From positions 1 to 44,837 of IMG/VR virus record IMGVR_UViG_3300044825_000389: DNA of 44,837 nt, one strand, 5' to 3'. The stretch comes from a virus. The notes under the pieces are model-generated. The model saw only the letters and a program-made list of their open reading frames with translations, had not been told where the DNA came from and did no database searches. A program made the translations under genes and the position numbers. Position 1 is the stretch's first letter. Every line of letters begins with the position of its first letter. This document shows, piece after piece, positions 23,313-30,300 of the stretch.

Positions 23313-23993
23313 ATGGCACCGCATCAAGGCAAGTTCGTTGCGTACTACCGCGTATCGACCGACCGTCAAGGTCAGTCCGGCCTTGGCATCGAAGCACAGC
23401 AGGAAGCAGTGCGTACATTTCTCAATGGTGGCCGCTGGTCAGTGATCGGCGAGTTCACCGAGATCGAATCCGGCACCCGTAAGCGCTTAAAAGACCGCCC
23501 CATGTTGAAGGCAGCGCTCGAGCTCGCCCGCAAGCAGAAGGCCACGCTAGTGGTCGCTAGGCTTGATCGCTTGGCGCGTGACGTTCAATTCATCAGCACG
23601 CTACTTAACGGCCATGTGAAATTTGTCTGCGCAGACACGCCGCACGCTAACCGCGTGTACCTACAAATGGTGTCGGTGTTTGCTGAAGATGAGGCTCGCC
23701 GTATCAGCGAGCGCACAACGGCCGCGCTGCAGGCGTTGAAGCGCCAGGGCAAGAAGCTCGGCAGCCCGACGCCGGAGATCGGCAGCGCCGAGGGTGTCAA
23801 GGTCATCCAGGCAAAGGCCGACGCCTACGCAGAGAAGGTCGGCCCGATCGTGCGCGACATCATCAGGAAGTCAGGCGCTGACACCCTGCGCGACATCGCC
23901 GCAGCGCTGACAGCTCGCGGCATCGAGACCCCCCGCGGCAACAATGACTGGCACCCCAGCCAGGTATCGAACTTGCTCAAAAGGATCAAGTGA
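23313..23993 (+). CDS. Serine recombinase (resolvase/invertase family)
   Basis: 226 residues. Catalytic domain: YYRVSTDRQGQSGLGIEAQQ with R13 and nucleophile S15, then E-S-G-T-R-K at 52-57, and VARLDRLARD at 81-90 carrying the family arginines; the long helix AEDEARRISERTTAALQALK follows. C-terminal residues about 175-226 (ADTLRDIAAALTARGIETPR, WHPSQVSNLLKRIK) form a small DNA-binding helix-turn-helix. It is shorter than large serine integrases (450 or more). Strong GGAGG ribosome site. It could resolve genome multimers, invert a segment or integrate; no att or res site was found with certainty. Confidence 0.9.
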   Translation: MAPHQGKFVAYYRVSTDRQGQSGLGIEAQQEAVRTFLNGGRWSVIGEFTEIESGTRKRLKDRPMLKAALELARKQKATLVVARLDRLARDVQFISTLLNGHVKFVCADTPHANRVYLQMVSVFAEDEARRISERTTAALQALKRQGKKLGSPTPEIGSAEGVKVIQAKADAYAEKVGPIVRDIIRKSGADTLRDIAAALTARGIETPRGNNDWHPSQVSNLLKRIK

Positions 23994-24208
23994 TGGACGA
24001 GCTCAAACCTTTCCTAGTGATCGGCGGGTTGCTCGCCGCAACCATGCTGATCGGCTACCTGGTGCGCCGGTACGAGAAGAACAATCAGCAACCGCTTGAT
24101 GAGACACAAGTAAAAAATCTGCAGCTGATGGCTCAAGACATGCGCAACACCAGGGCGCAAAAAAATAGGCTGATTGAACAGCACTTTGATGACGATATTT
24201 CTCGGTGA
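23993..24208 (+). CDS. Small single-pass membrane protein
   Basis: 71 residues from ATG at 23993 (TGATG overlap with the recombinase stop; AGGA 7 bases upstream); a GTG three bases earlier is possible. Hydrophobic helix FLVIGGLLAATMLIGYLV at about 6-23, then a basic stop-transfer (RRYEKN) and a charged cytoplasmic part ending FDDDISR. Function unknown; an early gene with this layout could act on the host membrane or in superinfection exclusion. Confidence 0.65.
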   Translation: MDELKPFLVIGGLLAATMLIGYLVRRYEKNNQQPLDETQVKNLQLMAQDMRNTRAQKNRLIEQHFDDDISR

Positions 24209-24214
24209 TATACT
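24186..24214 (+). promoter_or_regulatory. Second rightward promoter sharing the 17-bp element
   Basis: TTGATG (24186-24191), 17 bases, TATACT (24209-24214) with TGA before the -10. It contains TATTTCTCGGTGATATA (24196-24212), 16 of 17 identical to the recombinase promoter. It overlaps the end of the 71-residue gene and lies 40 bases before the next start. Confidence 0.65.
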
Positions 24215-24254
24215 GATCAAAAGTACAGTACGAAAACTATAAGGATATTTATCA

Positions 24255-24587
24255 ATGACTTACCAACCTGTTAAACCGCTCGACGGCATGAAAGACTTGG
24301 ATCGCAAGACCGTGGCCAAGTATTTCAACCGCGTTGGCCGCGGCCTCAACTGCCGGCTTGATGTGCCCATTTTGGTCATTGATGACGTGAAATGGGCAGC
24401 CAAGATCTTTGGCGAGCTCTCCAAGGAACTGAGCCAAATTGCCTGGGAGGATGACCGCACCGACATCTGGCGCATCCTCGAGGCCAGGTACGCGATGGAA
24501 GCCGCCAAGCGCGAACTTCATCATCGCAATGAGAAAAAAGTAGGCAAGGCCGAGTTTAAGAAACTCACCGACAACCCCTACAGGTAG
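24255..24587 (+). CDS. Unknown early protein
   Basis: 110 residues, mostly charged helices: DGMKDLDRKTVAKYFNRVG, then a beta part CRLDVPILVIDDVKWAAKIF, then long helices (WEDDRTDIWRILEARYAMEA). AAGGAT ribosome site 8 bases upstream. Driven by the second rightward promoter. No family recognised. Its place before the recombination genes makes it a candidate early host-takeover protein. Confidence 0.65.
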   Translation: MTYQPVKPLDGMKDLDRKTVAKYFNRVGRGLNCRLDVPILVIDDVKWAAKIFGELSKELSQIAWEDDRTDIWRILEARYAMEAAKRELHHRNEKKVGKAEFKKLTDNPYR

Positions 24588-24653
24588 TAGGTCAGACGGA
24601 AATCACCGTTTGAATTTTTATAATTGCTTTAATGATAACGGAAGGGGTAAAAA

Positions 24654-24944
24654 ATGGTGCCAAAACATGACGCTACACGGGCAGAATCCCGCGCATATGT
24701 GTATTCCGACTTTCCAAGCCGGAACAACTACATATGGGGTTTGTCGCATAATTTGTATTCCGAAAATTGCGGCGACAAACACAAGACTTTTGCAGCGCAG
24801 CACGACTCTCTGACCCCCTGGTCAGACCACCGAATTCAAGCAATTCTCAAACCGGAACGCCGGCAGGAGATCGCCGAAGCGGTGTTCGAGGTGATCCTTT
24901 TCGCCCTGTTCGGGGCGATGCTGGTATTCGCTTATTTCAGCTAG
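24654..24944 (+). CDS. C-terminally membrane-anchored small protein
   Basis: 96 residues with GGAAGGGG before the ATG. N-terminal polar, Tyr/Ser/Asn-rich region (SRAYVYSDFPSRNNYIWGLS) and a C-terminal hydrophobic helix VFEVILFALFGAMLVFAYFS at the very end, a tail-anchor layout. Followed after 9 bases by the next gene. Function unknown. Confidence 0.55.
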   Translation: MVPKHDATRAESRAYVYSDFPSRNNYIWGLSHNLYSENCGDKHKTFAAQHDSLTPWSDHRIQAILKPERRQEIAEAVFEVILFALFGAMLVFAYFS

Positions 24945-24953
24945 GAGGCGGCC

Positions 24954-25256
24954 ATGCAGACCGCCACCTTGGGTCGCGCCCTGCGCGACGCCCAGCTGAC
25001 TCTTTTTGAGCACAGAGACACAGAGTTCCTAGAACGCTGTCGAGCACTAGCCGTTGAGATCGCCCGCCAACAAGGCACGGTGTGCATCAACGACATAAGA
25101 GCACAGCTACGCTTGCCCGCTGAGACACACCCGTCCGTCCTGGGCGCGGTTTTCAGGTCAAAAAAATTCACGGCTGTCGGCTTCACCGAGGCCACCCACA
25201 AGGCCGCTCACGCTCGCGTCGTGCGCGTCTACAAACTTGCGGAGGAGGAGAACTAA
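24954..25256 (+). CDS. Winged-helix-like accessory to the exonuclease
   Basis: 100 residues; AGGAGG ribosome site. Helices RDTEFLERCRALAVEIARQQ, NDIRAQLRL, then PSVLGAVFRSKKFTAVGFTE and ARVVRVYKLAEEEN, a pattern resembling winged-helix proteins found before phage recombination genes. Ends directly before the exonuclease ATG, so the two are probably co-translated. Confidence 0.65.
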   Translation: MQTATLGRALRDAQLTLFEHRDTEFLERCRALAVEIARQQGTVCINDIRAQLRLPAETHPSVLGAVFRSKKFTAVGFTEATHKAAHARVVRVYKLAEEEN

Positions 25257-26213
25257 ATGGCAGGTAAAAAAACCCCGGACACCATGCTGTCCTGCAGCCG
25301 GCTGCCGGCAGTCATGGGGCTGTCCAAGTACAGCACGCCGAACGACGAACTCGAGCTGTCAATCGCTGCCATCAGGGGCGAAAAGCGCGACAATAAGCAG
25401 AATGAATCGATGGCCTGGGGCGACCGGCTTGAAGCCGTGATCCTGCGCGAGGCAGCCGAGCGCCTACAGCTGGCTGACTTGGTCACAGAGCACGACGAAG
25501 CCCGCTTCCACGAAAGCCTGCCGCTGTGCTGCAGCCTGGACGGCACCGGCGACGGCCACGGCCAGATCCTTACCACCGACCCTGACCGCGGGATCTATGT
25601 AATCGGCCAAGACAGCATCCAGCTGGACGGCGTCGGCGTTCTTGAGGCCAAGCTGACCGCAGTGCAGCCTGAGGATGCGCCTGCCCTGTACCGTGGCCCG
25701 ATACAGCTGCAAGGTCAGATGGATATTTGTTCGTCTAAATGGGGCGCACTTTGCGTCTTGTACCAAGGTACAGCACTGCGTGTCTTCCTCTTTGCGCCGC
25801 ATCAACAAACGGTGCAAACGATCGCCCAAATAGCAACAGCCTTCCAGGCAAAGCTCGACACCTTTAAGGCGACCGGCGAGATCGACTACTACCCACCATT
25901 AAACAGCGACGATGCCGACCGGATGTACCCGGTCGCGACTGACACCGTCGTGCAGCTGGACATCGAGGCCGAGCTCTTGGCAGCAAAAATTGTCGACGCC
26001 AAGAACCGGGCAATCACCGCCGAGAAAGATCGTGCCGAAGCAGAGACCGAGCTCAAGACGATGCTTGGCAATGCAGGCAAAGCGATCGCCGGCAAGTACG
26101 AAATCAAGTGGCCGATGCGCAGCTTTAAAGCACAGCCACAAAAAATTGTGCCGGCAAAGGAGGCGTACTCAATCCGGCAGTCAACCCTATCAGTTAAGGA
26201 GGCAACAGCATGA
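25257..26213 (+). CDS. YqaJ-type phage exonuclease (recombination)
   Basis: 318 residues, GGAGGAG ribosome site. Family motifs are all present: LSCSRLPAVMGLSKY at 11-25, MAWGDRLEAVI at 52-62 (E59), CSLDGTGDG at 92-100 (D95), GVLEAKLT at 127-134 (E130, K132) and the glutamines of IQLQGQMD at 149-156. This is the YqaJ/lambda-exonuclease-like PD-(D/E)XK fold that digests one strand of DNA ends to load the annealing protein encoded two genes later. Confidence 0.88.
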   Translation: MAGKKTPDTMLSCSRLPAVMGLSKYSTPNDELELSIAAIRGEKRDNKQNESMAWGDRLEAVILREAAERLQLADLVTEHDEARFHESLPLCCSLDGTGDGHGQILTTDPDRGIYVIGQDSIQLDGVGVLEAKLTAVQPEDAPALYRGPIQLQGQMDICSSKWGALCVLYQGTALRVFLFAPHQQTVQTIAQIATAFQAKLDTFKATGEIDYYPPLNSDDADRMYPVATDTVVQLDIEAELLAAKIVDAKNRAITAEKDRAEAETELKTMLGNAGKAIAGKYEIKWPMRSFKAQPQKIVPAKEAYSIRQSTLSVKEATA

Positions 26214-26398
26214 CACGCGAACTAACCAATCTCGAGAAGGCACACGACCGCGCTGTCGTCGCATTGCTCAACACCATCCCAAAATGCAGCGAAGAAGAAG
26301 CGCTCGAGATCGTCGAGTCGTTTACCGCGCTAGTTCTGTACACCATCGAAGCATTCCTACCGGAGGGCGAGAAGCATGACTCAGCTGACTACAACTAA
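26210..26398 (+). CDS. 62-residue acidic protein between exonuclease and annealing protein
   Basis: Helical and acidic: MTRELTNLEKAHDRAVVALL, CSEEEALEIVESFTALVLYT. Start overlaps the exonuclease stop (ATGA), and its last 23 bases overlap the RecT-like start. Unknown, but the strict position suggests a recombination accessory. Confidence 0.65.
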   Translation: MTRELTNLEKAHDRAVVALLNTIPKCSEEEALEIVESFTALVLYTIEAFLPEGEKHDSADYN

Positions 26399-27410
26399 TC
26401 ACCAAGGCTTCGCGCCTGTCACACTTGATGAGGCCATGCGGTTCTCGGACATGCTGGCAAAGTCTCAGATGGTTCCAAAGGCTTACCAGAACAAACCCGA
26501 AGACGTGCTTGTGGCAATTCAATGGGGCAGAGAACTTGGTCTTGCGCCGCTGCAGGCTCTTCAAAACATCGCTTGCATCAACGGCAAGCCCTCGGTCTAC
26601 GGTGACGCCATGATGGCCCTGGTGCAGGCCTCGCCGGTCTGCGAAGGCATCGACGAACACATCGAAAACGAAGGCACGCCGAACCCGGTGGCCGTCTGCA
26701 TCGCCAAGCGCAGGGGCCGCAACCCGGTGATCGCGAGGTTCAGCGTCGAGGATGCCAAGCGGGCAGGGCTGTGGGGTAAGCAGGGGCCGTGGACGGCGTA
26801 CCCAAAGCGGATGCTGCAGATGAGGGCCAGGGGCTTTGCTTTGCGCGATGCCTTCCCTGACGTGCTCAAGGGTCTGATCACCGCCGAGGAGGCAGCCGAC
26901 TTCCCAGAGGAGGCCAAGCCGCGGGAGAGGGATGTCACCCCGGCCAAGCCGGCCAACCCGCTCGATGCAATCGCGCCGCCACCGTCGCTGCCGGAGCCCG
27001 AGCTCGAGCCCGAGCCGCTGCCAGAGCCGATTGAGATCGAGATCATCCATGTCGATGTCGATCTGCAGAACGATTCTGCAGAATCTGCAGAACCCGCTGC
27101 AGAATCTGATGTGGTAGGCGAATGGCCGTTGATGGTGCCGGACTCGAAAAACTTAGAAGCGCCACCAAAGGTGCAAGCAACTTACACGACCCAGGCAGAG
27201 TGGCAGGATGCCTATGAGGATCTTGCTGACAAGACGACACGCGCCGGCAAGCGACCAGCTCGGGAGCGCATGACGATGGTCAAGCAGCTGCGCAAAGTGA
27301 ATGAAGCACAGCTGGCCCGGATCAATACGTTTGAGCGGGTGCGCCACACACAGTCGTACAGCGGCAGGATCAACGCGCTTGGTGCTGCAGTACCTCCCGG
27401 TGAGAAGTAA
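26376..27410 (+). CDS. RecT-like single-strand annealing protein
   Basis: 344 residues. The conserved core (VAIQWGRELGLAPLQALQNI, INGKPSVYGDAMMALV, then residues 131-166 with GLWGKQGPWTAYPKRMLQMR and ALRDAFPDVLKGL) is that of RecT-family phage annealing proteins. The C-terminal third is a Pro/Glu linker (EPELEPEPLPEPIEIE), an acidic Ser/Ala repeat and a basic tail. Paired with the YqaJ exonuclease it forms a standard two-part recombination system. Last gene of the rightward operon. Confidence 0.75.
   Translation: MTQLTTTNHQGFAPVTLDEAMRFSDMLAKSQMVPKAYQNKPEDVLVAIQWGRELGLAPLQALQNIACINGKPSVYGDAMMALVQASPVCEGIDEHIENEGTPNPVAVCIAKRRGRNPVIARFSVEDAKRAGLWGKQGPWTAYPKRMLQMRARGFALRDAFPDVLKGLITAEEAADFPEEAKPRERDVTPAKPANPLDAIAPPPSLPEPELEPEPLPEPIEIEIIHVDVDLQNDSAESAEPAAESDVVGEWPLMVPDSKNLEAPPKVQATYTTQAEWQDAYEDLADKTTRAGKRPARERMTMVKQLRKVNEAQLARINTFERVRHTQSYSGRINALGAAVPPGEK
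27063..27105 (+). repeat. CTGCAGAA short repeats in the RecT-like gene
   Basis: CTGCAGAA occurs at 27063-27070, 27076-27083, 27085-27092 and 27098-27105. In frame it codes for the acidic Ser/Ala/Glu linker, a likely slippage-generated low-complexity segment. Confidence 0.6.
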
Positions 27411-27433
27411 AAAAACCCCGGCACACGCCGGGG
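27409..27433 (-). terminator. Intrinsic terminator of the leftward late/lysis operon
   Basis: CCCCGGC (27416-27422), loop ACAC, GCCGGGG (27427-27433). Read leftward the stem is followed by seven U (plus strand A7, 27409-27415), a complete rho-independent terminator 40 bases after the Rz stop. Read rightward there is no U-run. Confidence 0.85.
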
Positions 27434-27441
27434 GAAACGAT

Positions 27442-27480
27442 CCGCTAGGCCGCGATAGGTAGGAGTGACCTTCCTAGCGG
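27442..27480. repeat. Inverted repeat at the convergent point
   Basis: CCGCTAGG (27442-27449) and CCTAGCGG (27473-27480), a perfect 8-bp inverted repeat with AGGT/ACCT inside the 23-base loop. It covers the Rz stop codon. A second hairpin before the terminator, possibly stopping rightward transcripts, or a protein-binding site. Confidence 0.5.
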
Positions 27481-27950
27481 GTCGAGGGGAGCCTCAAGGC
27501 TTCGTACTGGGCGTAGCATTGGGTAAGGGCTGCTCTGAGTTCGTCGGCTTCTCGAGCGAGCCGGACAGCCACTTCTGCGTCCTCTCTAAAAAGCTCTCTT
27601 GCGGTACAGCCACTCGGTCTAGCGCTGGCGGTACTGGACACGGCACTTGCCTGGGCGGTGCGCTCGGGGCGCTTGCGCAGGCTGTCAGCAAGACTGGCAG
27701 CGCGAGCACTAATCGATCGAATCTCATCATCCTTCTCCTGTCTCAAATGGTCTGCCTGGGCCTGCAGCTGCTGCTCCTTCTCACGCGCCGCAGCGACTGC
27801 CTTGGCGTGCTCCTCGGCCAGCTTGGCCTTCTCCTGATCCCAGGCCTGCTGGATCTCAGCGCGACCCGCTGACGCACCCTTGAAGTACCCGGCACCGCCA
27901 GCAAAGGCGGCAACTAGGACGACCGCGGCACCGGTATAGAGAAGATTCAT
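27474..27950 (-). CDS. Rz: Rz inner-membrane spanin
   Basis: 158 residues. N-terminal membrane anchor LLYTGAAVVLVAAFAGGAGYF, then a long periplasmic charged helix (QQAWDQEKAKLAEEHAKAVA...), typical of i-spanins. An o-spanin gene is fully nested in it, the classical Rz/Rz1 layout. With Rz1 it fuses inner and outer membrane in the last lysis step. Start overlaps the preceding stop (ATGA). Confidence 0.88.
   Translation of the reverse strand: MNLLYTGAAVVLVAAFAGGAGYFKGASAGRAEIQQAWDQEKAKLAEEHAKAVAAAREKEQQLQAQADHLRQEKDDEIRSISARAASLADSLRKRPERTAQASAVSSTASARPSGCTARELFREDAEVAVRLAREADELRAALTQCYAQYEALRLPSTR
27494..27730 (-). CDS. Rz1: Rz1 outer-membrane lipoprotein spanin, nested in Rz
   Basis: 78 residues in another frame wholly inside Rz. 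Signal peptide LVLALPVLLTAC with lipobox LTAC (Cys at 18), followed by a Pro-rich mature part (APSAPPRQVPCPVPPALD), the hallmark of o-spanins. The nesting and composition make it a true overlapping gene rather than a shadow. Confidence 0.87.
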   Translation of the reverse strand: MMRFDRLVLALPVLLTACASAPSAPPRQVPCPVPPALDRVAVPQESFLERTQKWLSGSLEKPTNSEQPLPNATPSTKP

Positions 27951-28144
27951 TTGGCTGGCGGTACTGCCTTGCCTTCGAGCTTCTTGTGTACCTTCACTTC
28001 GCGACAGACTTCCTTCTCTTTGCCAGCTTTGTCCTTCTCCATTCGGCAGACCTTCTTCATCTCGCCACCAGCGTGGACGTTGAAGGCCAGCATTAGGCTG
28101 GCGACTGCGGTCACCACCATGCGAATCAAAATCAAAGTGTTCAT
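27947..28144 (-). CDS. Small exported basic protein
   Basis: 65 residues. Signal peptide with likely cleavage after FNVHA (residue 25); the mature part is Lys/Glu-rich with two cysteines (KVCRMEKDKAGKEKEVCREV) that could form a disulphide in the periplasm. Lies between holin-like gene and Rz, so likely envelope-directed during lysis. No family recognised. Confidence 0.65.
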   Translation of the reverse strand: MNTLILIRMVVTAVASLMLAFNVHAGGEMKKVCRMEKDKAGKEKEVCREVKVHKKLEGKAVPPAK

Positions 28145-28155
28145 CTCACACCTCC

Positions 28156-28584
28156 TCAGATCTCAGGTTCAGGAGCCGGCGGCGGTGCCTTCTTGCCACC
28201 GAATCCGGTCACAACGGGAGCAGCGTCGAGCTGCGGTTCCATGCGCACAGGCGCATGAGTTGGTGCCGGTGCCTTGGGTGCAGGCGGCGGCGGGTCAGTC
28301 CAGTCGCTGGCCTTCGACACACCAGGCGGCGGGTCGATCAGCTTGGCGACACCATCCTTGCCCTTGATGGCCAGCAGGGTCGCAAGCGCCCCGAGGATGT
28401 ACTTGCTCATGTCCGACAGCAGCATGAAGAACTGCTTGTCAGCAGGCGCGATGCCGGTCATGGGCTGGGTCACAAACACGACCGAGTACATGGCGAGACT
28501 CGACATCATCAGCAGCACCACGCAGAACGTCGCGCCGATGATTAGCTTGATGACCGAATCAATTTGGTCAGGCGTCCATTTCAT
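28156..28584 (-). CDS. Holin candidate with two membrane helices
   Basis: 142 residues. Helices at about 11-35 (KLIIGATFCVVLLMMSSLAM) and 48-70 (FFMLLSDMSKYILGALATLL), then a long Pro-rich soluble tail (PPPAPKAPAPTHAPV). Two membrane segments next to endolysin and spanin genes suggest a holin, but the long Pro-rich tail is unusual. The start overlaps the lipoprotein stop (ATGA). Confidence 0.6.
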   Translation of the reverse strand: MKWTPDQIDSVIKLIIGATFCVVLLMMSSLAMYSVVFVTQPMTGIAPADKQFFMLLSDMSKYILGALATLLAIKGKDGVAKLIDPPPGVSKASDWTDPPPPAPKAPAPTHAPVRMEPQLDAAPVVTGFGGKKAPPPAPEPEI

Positions 28585-28772
28585 TTCTGTTCCTCCGGCT
28601 TAAGGTCAGCAGCTGGCACCAGCTGGTCGGGGCAGGTGCCGGTCATGGCACAGGTCGGGCGCTGGCACTCAGGCTTGGCCCAGTTCTTGTTGTCCTGGCA
28701 GGGATAGCGGAAGCGGTCTTCGCAGCTGGCCATCGCCATCACCATTGCCGCAGCAATCAGCAGAGCTCGCAT
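28581..28772 (-). CDS. Small lipoprotein
   Basis: 63 residues from the ATG at 28770-28772, which overlaps the endolysin stop (TGATG); the longer frame upstream reads through the endolysin gene. Signal MRALLIAAAMVMAMASC with lipobox-like ASC (Cys17), then a Cys-rich mature part (RYPCQDNKNWAKPECQRPTC, AMTGTC), suggesting disulphides. An envelope protein of the lysis module, role unknown. Confidence 0.68.
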   Translation of the reverse strand: MRALLIAAAMVMAMASCEDRFRYPCQDNKNWAKPECQRPTCAMTGTCPDQLVPAADLKPEEQK

Positions 28773-29428
28773 CAGTGGCCTCCCTGCATGATGGCCAGCG
28801 CGTGCTTGTAGTGCTTGATGCGGTCGTTCAGTCCGATCGTGCCGCCGTTGATGCGCTTGGTCAGGGTCAGGATGTCGCCGGTGTCTGCCCACTGGTTGAG
28901 CTTCTGGCTCTCCCAAAAAAAGCAAGCAGACTGGCAGGCCCCCTCGAATGTGCCGAGATAGGCCGGCACGTCGTCGATGCTCATCTCCAGGCTGTCAGCG
29001 AATGCCTGATAATTTGACCGACCAGTGAGCTGGATAAGGCCGCGGCCACAGAAGCGCCAACCGTCACCACTAGACTCATCGCCATTACCCATGCGACTGG
29101 CATAAACACGGTTTGCAATAGCCTCTTGGCGATTCGGGCGGCTGCAGTACTGTTCGGCAATGGCATCGTCTGGAAAATATTTGGGGAAGATTCGGCGCAG
29201 CGTGGCCGGCTTGTAGTTCAGGTTTTCTTTCAGCACCATGAAGTTGCCAGACTCATGGGCGCACTGGGCGACAAAGGCGGCGATGCGAGTGGGCGAGTTG
29301 ATCTCGTAGTCATCCAGCAGGGTCGACCCGCCGAGCTCATCCTGCGGTGCCGCCAGCGCCTCATGCCAGTGGTGGGCATAAGGGTTGCGCGGGATCATTT
29401 GCTTCAGCTGCGACAGTGTCAACATCAT
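28772..29428 (-). CDS. GH19 endolysin (chitinase-class lysozyme)
   Basis: 218 residues. GH19 catalytic core: FVAQCAHESGNFMVLKENLN with catalytic glutamates E59 and E68, GWRFCGRGLIQLTGRSNYQA, then WADTGDILTLTKRINGGTIG. Cleaves the glycan backbone of peptidoglycan. There is no signal peptide, so it needs a holin for release. Typical length for phage GH19 enzymes. Overlaps the upstream 105-residue gene by 4 bases. Confidence 0.93.
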   Translation of the reverse strand: MMLTLSQLKQMIPRNPYAHHWHEALAAPQDELGGSTLLDDYEINSPTRIAAFVAQCAHESGNFMVLKENLNYKPATLRRIFPKYFPDDAIAEQYCSRPNRQEAIANRVYASRMGNGDESSGDGWRFCGRGLIQLTGRSNYQAFADSLEMSIDDVPAYLGTFEGACQSACFFWESQKLNQWADTGDILTLTKRINGGTIGLNDRIKHYKHALAIMQGGH

Positions 29429-29742
29429 TCGCTCCTAATGGTTTCTTGACGCCGCTCCTCTAGAATTTGACGCCTCAATTCTTTCATCTTCTTGACTTCA
29501 TGCACCGCAGCCTGGGTCGCAAACCACATGTCGTAGTACATGAAGGCCAGGATAGGCATGACGATAAAGAACATCAGCACCACAGCCATGACCGTGGCGA
29601 TCAATGACCAAGGTACATTCTCATCGTCGCGCTTCTGACCACCAGAAGCATTATTCCCACCGCCCATAGAATCACGAACACGGTCGCCCCAACGTATACC
29701 AGACGCGCCTTGAGCCGATTTACCGCCTGCCTTCGTTGCCAT
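29425..29742 (-). CDS. Single-pass membrane protein before the endolysin
   Basis: 105 residues. Gly/Ser-rich basic N-terminus, strong hydrophobic helix WSLIATVMAVVLMFFIVMPI continuing LAFMYYDMWF at about 46-74, and a charged C-terminal helix (KKMKELRRQILEERRQE). It overlaps the previous gene by 142 bases in another frame; a downstream ATG at 29667 would shorten this but lacks a ribosome site. Holin, antiholin or pinholin candidate by context. Confidence 0.6.
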   Translation of the reverse strand: MATKAGGKSAQGASGIRWGDRVRDSMGGGNNASGGQKRDDENVPWSLIATVMAVVLMFFIVMPILAFMYYDMWFATQAAVHEVKKMKELRRQILEERRQETIRSE

Positions 29743-30299
29743 CGAGCCGCCTGGATCTTTCTAGTCTCTGCTGCTAACGCATCTGCCTGCTCATTCTGAA
29801 TGTCAGTCCATGCCTTCTCAAACCTTGACCACACACTGCCGAGCTCGGGCGGCGTGTTGTAGACCATCTGCTCTCGCACCTGCGCCAGCATCTCGTTCAG
29901 CTTGCTCTCAAGCCGGATGCGCTCCAGCGCCCTGCGACCCAGCGATAACTCGCCTCGGTAAACTTCCTTTGCTGCCGCCTCGCTCTGCACATATATCTTT
30001 GCGAGCGCTTCGTACTGGTCGATGAAGTTGCCAAGGTTCGACCAGATGTCGTTCAGCACATCATCCGGCGTGGCCTTCGCCACCTCCTGCACTCGCTTGA
30101 CTTCTTCGTTGTACTGCTTTGTCTGCTCCTTACTTGGGCTGACGATCTTGTGGTACTGCTCCTTCAAGTCTTTCAGTACGTCACTGACATCCCCGCTGGT
30201 CGACTTGATCTGCTTGTAGAGCTCGACACCTTTCTTGGCCAGGTCGATTGCCGTGGTACATGCCTTGTAGGCCGCGGCAATGGTGATCGGGTCAAGCAC
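29601..30299 (-). CDS. Coiled-coil protein with C-terminal membrane anchor
   Basis: 232 residues. N-terminal ITIAAAYKACTTAIDLAKKG is amphipathic, followed by about 170 residues of charged helix (VLKDLKEQYHKIVSPSKEQT...), then the anchor VYVGATVFVILWAVGIMLLV at about 201-220. Its tail overlaps the 105-residue membrane gene by 142 bases, so the basic end of one anchor domain is encoded over the N-terminus of the other. Unknown; lysis control or membrane attachment of virion proteins are possible. Confidence 0.65.
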   Translation of the reverse strand: MLDPITIAAAYKACTTAIDLAKKGVELYKQIKSTSGDVSDVLKDLKEQYHKIVSPSKEQTKQYNEEVKRVQEVAKATPDDVLNDIWSNLGNFIDQYEALAKIYVQSEAAAKEVYRGELSLGRRALERIRLESKLNEMLAQVREQMVYNTPPELGSVWSRFEKAWTDIQNEQADALAAETRKIQAARWQRRQAVNRLKARLVYVGATVFVILWAVGIMLLVVRSATMRMYLGH

Positions 30300-30300
30300 A

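Noticed and set aside
24619-24624. Perfect TATAAT before the 96-residue gene
   Set aside because: No acceptable -35 at 16-18 bases upstream and no extended -10 TG; in an AT-rich spot it is likely by chance.
27442-27480. Attachment site for the serine recombinase
   Set aside because: Only an inverted repeat is seen; there is no second copy or core evidence, so it is listed as a plain repeat.
28581-28925. 114-codon version of the small lipoprotein
   Set aside because: The first 51 codons overlap the endolysin gene and read as His/Arg-rich noise; the signal peptide starts at 28772.
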